Of a DNA stretch of 64,000 nt, positions 24,224 through 36,262 are shown one piece after another. Position numbers and translations under genes: made by a program. Source of the stretch: Toxotes chatareus (lineage: Eukaryota; Chordata; Actinopteri; Toxotidae). Where the stretch lies: contig CM028900.1 in NCBI GenBank assembly GCA_016801885.1, positions 18,990,972 to 19,054,971 on the forward strand. Direction: 5' to 3'. The stretch's first letter is position 1, and every line of letters begins with the position of its first letter. The notes beneath the pieces are model-generated. The model worked only from the letters and a program-made list of their open reading frames with translations, searched no databases and was not told the origin of the DNA.

Positions 24224-26866
24224 CTGATGGATTTAAACAAAGCATTTAATGTGTCTGTGTGGGGGAGGTGGGGTGCCAGGGAAGCTGTAGCTTTAGGAAT
24301 GCGGGCAGCGACTGACCTCTGACCTCGTTTAGGGGTAGACATATGTGGCCCTGCCTAATAGTAAAGTCATATAGTGCAGCTTGTAATCTGATTGCTACAG
24401 TATAGTCTCTTTTAAAAGAAGAGACCCACATAGTGTAATAAAGGTTTTCTAATCTGAGGGTTCTCATGATTACTGAAAAATGGCTTTCTTTCATTTTGAC
24501 AATCCTGTTGCACACTTGTCTTCAAAAATTTTGTTTCAACTTTTTTAAACATTTCTTTAGAAAAGTCATTGCGAATTGACTTTAGAAAAAAATACTGACA
24601 CATATTTTTCAAAAAGTAATGACAAACTTAAGAAGCTTCTAAACTTCTCAAGATTCATAAGACAATTCTCATTGGATGATTGTTGATGCTGTAGCACTCA
24701 TCACAGTTCAGTTATACAGACTTGCAGACATCTGCAAACCTATGCTTGAACTTCACTGAGCCCTTGTGGAATAAGCCTCTCCAAATGCATGAATGAAAAG
24801 TCTGAGTCAGTCTGCCTGACTACATTGATTAGAAAAACCAGTCCAGTCCAGTTCTCAGCTCCCTACAACCCCTTATTTTATTTTTTTTATTTCAACATAA
24901 ATGATAAACATGTGCTACCAAAATATGGAATAATACCCCCAATCTGTAGCCCCAAGGATTTGCCAAAATTAAATTTTATTATATTTGTATTTAGCACTGT
25001 GAAAGTAGAACGTGTTTGGCCACAGCTATCACTAGATGCTATTAATGGGCCGTGTTTAACAGATGGCAGCTTTAAAGTCAAACTAATAATAAATGGCATG
25101 TTTTTCATGCTACAGCATACAGATCTACTTTGTAATTTGCATGTGCTCCTTTTTTGAGGAAGAAAATCAGTATTTTAAAAAAAGTTAATCCTCATTTATA
25201 CAAGTTGGTTTCATGACTGTGCCTTGTCTGTTCACATTTCTACACAGACTGAACACTTATCTGTATACAGCCATTTCAGCACCAAGCAGTAGTTTTCACC
25301 ATTCTATCGTTAGATGATGCTAACAGCATGAGACAACACAAAAAGAGCCACAGACTTTGAACAACAACCCCTACTGGCTTTCAAGCTAGTCTATAAATGG
25401 ACACCTCTTGCCGCTGAGTGTGAAAGTCACTTTGACGCATATTCGACCACAAAAAGGAACAATTTCAGTTGGACTTGCAGAGAATCAATTTTGGCAATAA
25501 AAAATATAAACAAAACCAAGCATTTTTACAATGAAAAATTCACAAGGTGCCTTTAAAATAATATGCTCCATTTGTACATTTGTTCCATTTTGCAAAAATA
25601 CAATGCAAAATGAGAAAAGAAAGTCATGCATCAGTCAGTGTGTCCTGCGGAAAAACCTTTCAGCAGCTTCTTACTGTGGTGTCTGCCTTTTGGTAACTAT
25701 GAATCGCTCATCCAATGAACAGTCTTTTTCCACATGTATTTTATGCAACTTTCTTTACATCTATTTTTATTGTATTGTAAACAATATCTATAATATCTAT
25801 ATCATAAAAAATTGAAAGTGATTGACATTAAATAATTAACTTGTGTGACAGTGGTGAAGGTGATAACAGGCTGACTGACCAAAAGCTTCCGATTTTCATT
25901 TTAATCAGATTGTGAGTCAGATGTCTCTGAAAGCGTGAATCATGTCGCTTAAACATAAAGCATAAACATCACGTCACAACATTCTGTGTTCTTCTACTCT
26001 CCACCTCAACCTGATGTTCTATGCCTCGCCATATCCTTTTGTCCTCTGTGGCCACACTGCTCTTTCATCTTGCTCTCCCCCCTCCCTTCATCCCTATACA
26101 TGCATCTTTTCTCCATTTTCTACTTCTTTTCTCTCGAGCTGTTCCCTCCGCTCTCGCTTTCCCTCTTGACCTTGCTAACATGCATTTCCCTCTAGCTGCA
26201 GAGCCAAATGCATGCACAGGGACATTTCTCTTGCCCTCCAACAACTTAATAACATGTATTCTTTCTATAGTGTCATTCTATACAGTTACATCAGGCTTTT
26301 CCAGCGATTCACATGATTTGCCACTGCTCAGAAAGTGATTTCAAATGGTTAAAGGTGGAGGGGGAACATTTTGGGGGAGAGACAACTACATGCAACCCCC
26401 CGTCCCATATAAAGTCTTGTGGTGAGACACCCTCTGGCTAGAAGCACATACCTCTAATCAGTGCAATTTCCACGGCCAGGCTGGATTTAAAACACCCTTG
26501 GGGCTACAATTAATCTGTTTTTTTTATTATATAGTTTATTTCATTTAATGTTTATGTGACAGAATTTACACTTTTGTGGTTCTCAGTGTGCCAGACAACA
26601 TCACACTACAATCATTTTAATAGTTGTGGAAACAAGACATCTCTTGAAGGTCCATACATTTCACACAATAGTCTATTACACATACAAAAAAACACATGCT
26701 TCTAATAAAACAGCCAACATAAGAGTTCAATATGCCCACTAATAACATCTTCACTTCAATCACAGATGTTATATACACAGCAAACATTCATGTATAATCT
26801 AAAAAAGCAAACAATGCAACTATAGAAACTTACAGGTAAAAACTTTTGTATGATTGTAGCTGCAGC

Positions 26867-26868
<2 letters not shown>

Positions 26869-26960
<92 letters not shown>
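26869..26960. repeat. (AC)46 microsatellite
   Basis: 92 bp of uninterrupted AC, the longest simple repeat in the window, in ptpn4 intron 1. Confidence 0.97.
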
Positions 26961-26961
<1 letters not shown>

Positions 26962-29900
26962 ATGGTTTTTCTGGCTTAAGCTGATGGTTTGAATTTACAT
27001 ATAGCACAAAGGTCACAGTGGTGGTTGGCAAGCAGTGGTGAAGGAAGCCCACATTTTTAGGTCTCCTGCTTTCAGCTAACACTGCAAGTAACAACTTGCT
27101 ACTGCGTTGGAAATACATTAACATCCAACAATTCCATTTACAAATATTTATTCACTGTGGTCAAAGTGTACTGTGCAACAGCAGTCCTAGGAATAATTCA
27201 ACCAACAGTCTAACCACTGAAAAAAAAACATTATATGAAAGGCACATGGCTGCTTAAATAATTGATTTAATTCCCAACACACAGACAACTGTTGCTTTTT
27301 TCCATTTCTTTGAATCATCTCATAAAACTTGTGTTCTGTTCTATCCAGCTGGTATGAAACATGTAGCCGTCTCTGCAGGAAGCACTGCTCTTTAAAGGTG
27401 ACAGCTATTACAAAGACATAACTTTTTGGTTTGTTTGCTTCTAAGCTTTTGTATAACTTCAGTTCATTTAAGTTGCAAGGGGTCCTTAACAGTAAAAAAA
27501 AAAAAAAAAAAAAAGCAGTGAGACAGTGTTACCTCATTTACGTAACAAAGGGCCCTCTACTTCACAGTAATGTACACACACAGACGTGCATACAGAACAA
27601 CAACCCCAGCACACACACAGGAAAACAGAGAGCTGAGAAACAGAGATGCTGGTTTGATTAAAGCAGCACATTCCCCTAATTTTTTCCTGCTAACACTGGC
27701 ACCTTTAAATGTTACCAGGGGTCATGTTCTGAGAACGCTGCAAATTTCCACCCACATCCACCTCAGCCCTGCACATTCCTGCCCCACCACCAGGGAGGCC
27801 AGGTGTTTTGTACCAAGCACACTCCCTCCTGCTGCTGCTGCTGCTATGTTGGGTTAGGGGGCAAAGCAGCTCATATACGTGGCTGAAGACAACAGACACG
27901 TTTACACCACACAGATGTGAAACAATACTGGAAGTAACTACACCTACTGAGGCCTGGCAGTTTCAACTGAAATTTAATCTGGAGTCCCATATTTTATGTC
28001 TGAACTTTTGTATAACTTCATTCAGAATTAAAAAGAGTCACTTTCCAGTCATTGTATTGTCTCCTTTGTGACAATTTTTTTAAAGATTTCAATGCCAAAC
28101 CAAGCAGTAACCTGAATGCATCATTATATCACAAATTCAACAGTGGCAACATCTGATTTGTCATTTTCCACCAGTCAAAAGTACAGTTGTACTGTATATC
28201 TTTACAATTAAGTAACTATTCTAATTTTGTTTAAAGATCCACCACTGCTCCAAGCAAGAGTGAATGTGTGTTTAACAGAATGTAGGATCAATAAGCAGCC
28301 CCCTTGACACCATACACCATAAAGAGTAAGTAAAGCACACATATGCACAAGCAAACATAAATATTCATGGGTGATCATGTGTACGTGAGCCGATGCTGAC
28401 TCTTGATTTGAATTTTGATTGTTTAAACTGTTAGGAACTGTGTGTGAATGTGTTGAATATCTACAGTAACATCCATCCACACGTACACACATTAAAATAT
28501 TTTACAATGCTTTCAGCATTAATTGTAGAAGTCTGTTAAAAGGTCCAGAAAGCTCTAAAAATATTTGATTCTGAATTATGTAAAATCCACGTCTTTGAGG
28601 GATAAAAACAAAGTATATGTGCAACAAAACACACCCACATGTGCCTACACAGCTGTATCATGGATATTAACTTCAAGCAGTGATGCAGAAAGAAAGCAAG
28701 TTAAAGTTCGATTAGTTGGTGAGTCAGGCATCAACACTCCAAAGCTTAAAAATGAGAATTGGTTTACAAAGTGTTAAGCACTTTGATGCTAATCATGTGA
28801 AAGCAGCTTTAGAATTGCCTGAATGCGCCAAAGTGCTCATACAGGTCTTACAGTGAAGGAACCCAGTTGCCATGAAGCATGAAAACTATTTCAACAGATT
28901 ATTCTACCTTGCAATTCAGTGGCATGGAGTGCAGTGAAATATCACAGATTTTTTTTTTTTTAGTTAAGAGTGCAGAATTACTTGATTTTCTCTGGAAAAA
29001 GGCAAATACAGTTAATGCAATTCTAATGGACATTACAGGCTGGGACGAGAACCAACTGATAATGTAATAATAGCATAATAATTGACAGAATGACATAACT
29101 TCCTGACTCAAAAACATGGAATATGTGTTACATCACTCTACACTCCCTTTTTCTGTATATAAGTGACCCCAGGAATAGTGTGTAGACTTGTCCACCCTGA
29201 GCCACTGCTAACAACAGGGACCAGCACAAGTTTAATATAAATATATTCAAAATAAAGGCTTGATTTTGGCAGAGTAACCAAATCTGTTAGTCTCTTTGAA
29301 AAAGGCAGAGAGACGACAGCATGTGACGAAGTCATGATGACTACATGATTTACTTAATCCCCTGCACCCTCTGGATGACCTTGCATTCCTATTCTTAGAA
29401 GCTATAGCTGCTGAGGCCATGATACTCAAACACTGCTAAACCAATCAGAACTTATCTCATCAAACTTCAACCCATCTCTTCATTATCTGGCTTGCCCAAC
29501 ACCACTCAAGACCTTTTCTAAGAAGCCATAGCTATTCCATTCTTGCTCTTTGCCAAGAAAATAGAAGTAGACTGTGACTGACATTTAAAATGAGAGAAAG
29601 GCAGTGGGGTAGATGAGGAGAGAGTACTAGGAAAAGGCTTTTATCATAAGCCTAATAGAAGTAATCCAACAGTCATTTTCCTGGAAACTCTGCAGTCTCC
29701 TGCTACTGACCAGAGCTGTACTAAAATACTAGTCTTTGTAGAAAAAATACAATACAATCTATTCTGTTGGCTTGTTTGTATGTTATAGATACTTAACCTT
29801 GAAAAGAAATGAAGACGTAGAACAACACAAAAGAAACAAAAAAATATATATACACACACTGCAAACAGAAAAACGACAGAGGCTCTTCTCTAGAAATTTA

Positions 29901-32789
29901 CAGTACACAATGTGAACACCACACGTGTTTGCATTACTAGCTAACACCTACGACTAATGTAAATATAAATGGGAAGCTGAGTAGTAAACTCACACTATCT
30001 AATGAACACATCCATTGAACACAGTATAACATGCTAAAACACACTTTGTTTCATTCACACTTGGATCCGTATGCTCACAAAGTCACACATGAAAACTCAT
30101 GCACAACATCTGCTGCTTTGGAATGTCTAAAAGTTAATTGTCTAGTCACCTTAAGCTGTTCACATCTGAGAAAAACAGATTTTACCTTCAGCATGTTGCT
30201 GTACCTGGTGTGACACGTGTGTGTGTGTGTGTGTGTCCATGGCTGGGACATACCATAGGCATGTAGAGTCGGCTCTGTTTTGCTGATGAAAGGCATTCTT
30301 CTTGAAGCATAATTGAGGATACCTGAAGCTCTGCCTAAGTTTTACATGGACCCACATCATTTATTTTGTGATCACCACCATCTTTTCAGTCACATTTACT
30401 TTTTAGACAGCAGAATGGTTTGACCCTACAGTGCCGCTCTGCAAGCCTAGAAGTTTCTGTGGGTGGGGAAAACACAGGTGCAATTTTTTTTGCATTATTT
30501 GGGTTGAGAGAAACAGTGACAACAGAAAGGGGATGTGGCTAGCAGTACTGTGAATGCTCAAGATCGAGGACCTACAAAATATTATAACTCAGAAACTGTC
30601 CTTGGGGTTGATTACAATCAACTGCAAACTATTCCGATACACTGCTAAACAGCCAAAAGGTCGTACTGTGACACGGGAGACTCGAGCGGAAGAGGTGTCT
30701 CAAATGTGCAGTTGATGATTATACAGCTTGTTTGAATGTAATCCATAGCTCATAAAACACAAAGCATGTGTGTGGAAGAGGTGTTAGGGGGTATCTCTGC
30801 ACCACAGGTTGTATGAAGAGGTGAAGATGAGGAGATGGAGATGTGTGGAACACTTTGTGGTTGGTAAACAGGGCCAAAACAGGAAAGCGTGGGCCCACCT
30901 GACAGTCACCTCGTACTCAGTACAATGTTTCCACACTGTAGAAAAGAAGGTTAGCTGCTGGTGAAAAATACTGAGACAGCAATTTCTCACTATTTTTTTT
31001 TTTTTTTTTTTGCATGTCCTGAGGTGTGAAGGCAGAAATTTGTGACTGGATTAATCCACTTGAAGGCCATAGTTTGCTCCGTACAAAATATCAAGCTGTA
31101 TGATTACATGTTTACCTCAAACAGCTTGTACAAAATCTCCCATGATCAGGCTTTTTGAGCGAAGCTTGCATCAGGTAACGCAGCGCACTGTCAACGTCCT
31201 GACACAGGAGAAACGGCCTTCTGCTGGCACAGCTTTGATACAGAATACTGTGTGACAATAAACCAATTTATTGAACAAACCAAATATTAAATCTAATAAA
31301 ACATACCAAAGCATTACTGCACTGTTTTTTCTGAAGCACTGGCATGTGACCAGCTGGAACAATGCAAGCCAGTGTGTTTACATATTCAAACATATTATCT
31401 AAGATTAGCTATTTTGGGCTGACTACATGTATTCTGTAGCATTAACTTTATTAATTCTTTTTTAATTAATACTTAAATACAGGTTGTTGTAGAACTGTAT
31501 TTTTCATTTATTTTTTTTCTAACACCTTATAAGGTTACAAAAAAGGCAAGTACAGGTCATGCATTTGTGGTAGTGCAACACTGGACTGATATACAACAAC
31601 CTGCAATCTACACAAACATGGGTAGCCTGTTCTGCATTAATCTGATTTTACAAAAGAAGATTAGTGCAACCCCAGACCGAAGTGAGGGCTTAAATGAACC
31701 AATGAAACAGATTCAACTTCAGCGTAATTATGTTATTGTATAAAGAAGAAATGTTAAGAACACAAACTAAGGACTGAGAACCACCAAGCACAAGAAACAT
31801 TTGGGTTTATATAATTTTTTGCATCTTTAAGGATATTTTATGATTATGGCGAGATGCTTTTAGATTGTGATTATTTGGATTCCTGATGTCCAGGGGTGAC
31901 TGAACCAGTTCGGCCAGTTTACACACCTTGTGTTCCAGCTAAGCACCAGCGTTTGTCATAATCTAAACACTTTCTGTGAAATCCCTCTTTATGCTTTTCT
32001 TTCGTCGCCTTGCTCTTATTGAACATAAACACAACAGCATCCTGTAAACTTCCAACCGGTATATATGCAGCTCAGTTTTTCCGCGGTTGTTGCACTTGTT
32101 GGATTTGATGAGTGAAGGGAGCATGTAAGTGCTCCACAACCAGAACACACAACCCGACACAGCAAGATATTTGATATCCAAATAAGTTCTCAACTGCAGC
32201 ATCTAAAAGTGACTGTCAAATGGCCTGAGGAACAAACCTGAACTAGCAAACCATAAAGTAAAATTACTGCCACTGCTCACACTGGTGGCTTAGCCAGTGT
32301 TACTCAGTTGCCAGGTTGATGCTTGAGCAAGAGGTGCTAAAATATGCACAGATTCAGGGTCCGCTATAATTAATGTGTGTTAGATTAAAGTGTCCAAGAA
32401 ATGTCATGTATTGTCCTCTTGCTAGCAGTGTCTCTGCTGGCTCAGAGGCTGATAGAGACAAAGTAGGCAGAGTAGCCATGAGTCAGCCAGAGCCAGCCCC
32501 CTGCCTCATGCTGAAATCAGAGAAACCACAAGAATGTAACAGCTTCTGTTATTATCCCTCCCTGCTGCCTCCCTGCCTGATAGCCTGCCCCAGAAAATAG
32601 CAGCGAGGCTGCCTGTTTCCCTAGCACACACACTCAGACACACACAGTCTTGTTCTCATGTCCTCTCTGTCTTCCCATTCTCATCCCTGACACACACCCA
32701 ACACACACAGATTCTCTATGGGTATGACTGTCCGTTTTGCTTGCTTTCTTTTTTACACACATACTCTATGTAACCCGCCCCCCCGCCCC

Positions 32790-32825
<36 letters not shown>
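32790..32825. repeat. (AC)18 microsatellite
   Basis: 36 bp AC tract preceded by a C-rich run (CCCGCCCCCCCGCCCC), in ptpn4 intron 1. Confidence 0.95.
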
Positions 32826-32827
<2 letters not shown>

Positions 32828-33064
32828 ACCTAACAGTGCAAAATCACACAGACTTCAAGGGTTTTTCCTGCTAAGAACTGCTGCAAACTCAAGGCTGTGA
32901 CACACAGAAACATCTCCACAAATACCCACAGAAAAAAAACAAGCTGATATAGTACATACCTACCCATCACACAGACACACAGTAAAACAAATCAATACAC
33001 TGAAAGACTGACAAATTAATACCACAATGGATAAGTACATTTTAACAAGCTCACACGTTAGCTA

Positions 33065-34684
33065 CAGTGGCTAGAAAATATATGTGAACCCTTTGGAGTT
33101 ATCTGGTTTTCTGTATCAGCTGGTAATAAAATGTGATCTGGTCTTCATCTAAGTCACAAGTACAGACAAACACAATCCACTTATGCTAATAACACACAAT
33201 TATAATCTTTCATGTCTTTATTGAACACACCCATTAAACATTCACAGTGCTGGCGGAAAAAGTAAGTGAATCCTTGGATTTAATAACTGGTCAAACCTCC
33301 CGTGGCATCAATAACCTCAAACAAGAGCTCAGACCTGCACAACATTCAGGAGGAATTTTGGACCATTGTTCCTACAGAAATGCTGCAGCTCAGCCATGTT
33401 TTTAGGGTGTCTGCTGTGAACAGCGCTCTGAGCATTCCACAGCATCTTTGTTGGGTTAAGGTCTAGGCTCTGATTCCAAAAGCAGGATTTTCTTTGTTTG
33501 AAGTCATTCCGTGGTAGATTTACTTATATGATTACTGTCATTGTCCTGCTGCATCATCCAGTTACTACCGATGTCTAGCTGGTGACCCTGACATTATTCT
33601 GTAACATACCTTGATAAAGTTGGAAATTCATTTGCCCCTTGTTGACGGTGAGCTTTCCAGGCCCGGAGGCAGCAAAACTTAGGTAGCGTGTAAACCTTAG
33701 GTCAGAGGTGTCCAAACTGTTCCACAAAGGGCCGTGTGGCTGCAGGATTTTGTTCCAACCAAGCAGCAGCACAGCAGACTTTACCCATTTAATCAACCAA
33801 TCTCAGTTTTCAACAGTTGATTGGTCAAACTGTGTGCTCTTCATTGGTTGGAACAAAAACCTGCAGCCACACGGCCCTTTGTGGAACAGTTTGGACACCC
33901 CTGCCTTAGGTAGTGCTGTGTGTTTTGTGTGTCTTCCCAATCAGTTCATCCTTTGTTTCATCAGTCCACAAAACATTTTCTCAGTACTGCTGTGCAGAGT
34001 CAAGCTGCTCCTTGGCAAAGTTCAGTGTCCAGTATGGTGTCCTGCCATGGACACCATACTCCATGTAGCAATGAATCATGATTTGTATATGGCAGACTAC
34101 TGAACAGAGATGCTAACCAGCTCCTATTATCCCTTTAAGCCTTTAGCTTCTTTTCCACCTCACTGATCATTCTGCGTTGTGCCTTTGGAGTCATCTTAGA
34201 CCACTTTTAGGGAGAGGAGCCACAGAACTAAACCGTCTCCATTTATAGACAGTTTTTCAGACTGTGGACTGATAAGTATCTTAACTCTTTGAGATGACCC
34301 TGTAACCTTTTCCAGCTTCATGTAAATAAACAATTTGTGACCTGAAATCTTCTGACATCTATCCATTTTTGTGAGGCATCAGGAGATGCTTCTTTTGAAA
34401 AGCAAACTCAAAATGTTTGAGTGTTTCTCATATGTCAAAGTTGCTCAAACCCACACCTTCAGTCTGGTTTCATTGATTGGACTCCACTTTTGCTACCTGT
34501 GAATGCTTGAATGATACTCATACTCACTAATGGACAAGAACAATACAATGTTTTGTGTTTTATTTGTTCAAATAGATTGTGTTTGTTCATAATTGTACCT
34601 TAGATGAAGATCTGACCATGTTTTAAGACACTTATCTCAAAATGCAGATAACTCCAAAGGGTTCATTTCTTTTTCTCACCACTG
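33065..34684 (-). mobile_element. Tc1-like DNA transposon remnant in ptpn4 intron 1
   Basis: Flanked by TA at 33063-33064 and 34685-34686. The ends are inverted repeats that start CAGTGG and share GAACCCTTTGGAGTTATCTG (left about 33087-33106, the right copy reversed near 34,650). The minus strand reads as a decayed Tc1-family transposase, for example SLDLNP-(T)-(K)-MLW at about 33,455, matching the SPDLNPIENLW block. It carries stops, deletions and a nested 201-bp insertion. Confidence 0.88.
33703..33903. mobile_element. hAT-type MITE nested in the Tc1-like element
   Basis: A 201-bp non-autonomous element. Its terminal inverted repeats begin CAGAGGTGTCCAAACT and CAGGGGTGTCCAAACT, and the arms pair over about 58 bp (33703-33760 with 33846-33903) with two mismatches. 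It is flanked by a perfect 8-bp duplication CCTTAGGT (33695-33702 and 33904-33911). The CAGRGG end and 8-bp duplication are hallmarks of the hAT superfamily. Confidence 0.92.
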
Positions 34685-34878
34685 TAACAGGTCAACTACT
34701 GTTAAAATTAAATTATCGTACATTTCAGCAGTCAGTTAATCTACAAAATCACTGTAACTTACACGTTAACATCAAGCTAACACACAATAAGATTGTGTGG
34801 GTCACTGTCAAACTCACCATACCAGTTAGTCATAGTTGTGTTTCTAGAGACATTTTACATTTTGACAGTCAGTGATGA

Positions 34879-34907
34879 CAGTGATCCAGTCATAGACTGG
34901 ATCACTG
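34879..34907. repeat. 13-bp perfect inverted repeat with 3-nt loop
   Basis: The stem CAGTGATCCAGTC pairs with GACTGGATCACTG around the loop ATA. It lies about 190 bp beyond the Tc1-like element, in ptpn4 intron 1. Function unknown. Confidence 0.75.
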
Positions 34908-36235
34908 CTCTTAAGTCTCAACCCTCCACTGAAGCCCTGTATGCCTCTTGTGTTAGCTAAGCCCTGTTCAAAAAAGGGAATCTGTTGTATTAGTGGCTTC
35001 GACTATTTATTTAAGAGATTACTTTTTGGGATTCAAAAGTTCCTGACATGTTAGCTAATGATTCTATTTAAACGTACATTTGCCATATTGTCCTTGTTAA
35101 TATCATGACACTGCTGTCAACATACTGCCCAGCCATTTGGAACATGTCTGTAAAGTTCAACTAAAGGGCGCAAGAATGGAGCCTAGATAATGTGGAAAAA
35201 CTTAGCTTGAGGAAAGGATCATTCCTGTCCTCAGGCTGTGAGTTAAAGCTGAGAGAGGTTAGGGCAGGCCCAGATGTCAACAAAAGAGCGCGAATGTTGG
35301 TGTGTGCTGTTCAGAGTAATCCAAGCTCACGTGGGTGGACACACCCTCCTAAAAAGCATGCCCAACAGCCTTTGTAACCAGATATTTCTATGCATGTTGT
35401 CGGTCCTTTCCCTCTTGCTCACTTCGCTGCACCACTTCACATGCACAGTGATGACATGTTCACACGTCTACATTTCGGCTCCGGTCTGTTGACTAAAACA
35501 GAGGAAATTGTGGAGAGACAGAATTTGCAAACAGCGTTGCCTTGAACAAGCTGGTCATGTAGACTAGGATTCAAGAGCGGTGAGGATGAAAATAAAAAAG
35601 AGGAGGAAGGAGGTGTAGACCGAAAACAAGCCTGTCAGAGGAGAAACCGAAAGCAGTATGAAATAAAAACAGCAGTACTAATGTCTTGTGTTTTTAGACT
35701 GCTCTGTCTGTTCTTGTTTGAGTTGGATACGGAATCCCTCCGCAGATCTCCAAGCTAAACAAGCAGCGGATAAAACTAGGTTTTACCATGTAAACTGTTG
35801 ATCTTCCAGAAATAACCCTGTCAAGTGTCGCACAAAAACCATACTTCATGTCGGAAAAACAGGACAGGAAGCTAACGCACAAGTTTCGGCTTCGGTTTGT
35901 TTGTTTGTTTGTTTTGGTTGTTTTTTAATGAAACTGAAATGAAACTCTCTCACCACTCATTTGTAAATAAATAAATAAAAAGTGAACAATCTAAAGCTGG
36001 AAACATTTTCTACAGCCAGTAATGTCACTGCTTTTCAGATATATGATTGTAGGAAATAAAAAAACAAACAAAAGTGTAACCTTGGTAATTCTCATGGGGA
36101 CACAGCAGAATAAGAAACGCCATCCATTTTTGGCTCTGACCCACTGTTGTTAAGCAACTGTGTCCTTTGACCTCCTGAGGTATTCAAGGCTCTTTAAGCA
36201 GCTGTTTCAAAGACAGACCTGAGAATCTGAAGCTG

Positions 36236-36262
36236 ACACACACACACACACACACACACACG
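36236..36262. repeat. (AC)13 microsatellite
   Basis: AC repeat of 27 bp in ptpn4 intron 1. Confidence 0.93.

Noticed and set aside
26869..26960. CRISPR-like or satellite array
   Set aside because: Simple dinucleotide repeat with no spacers.
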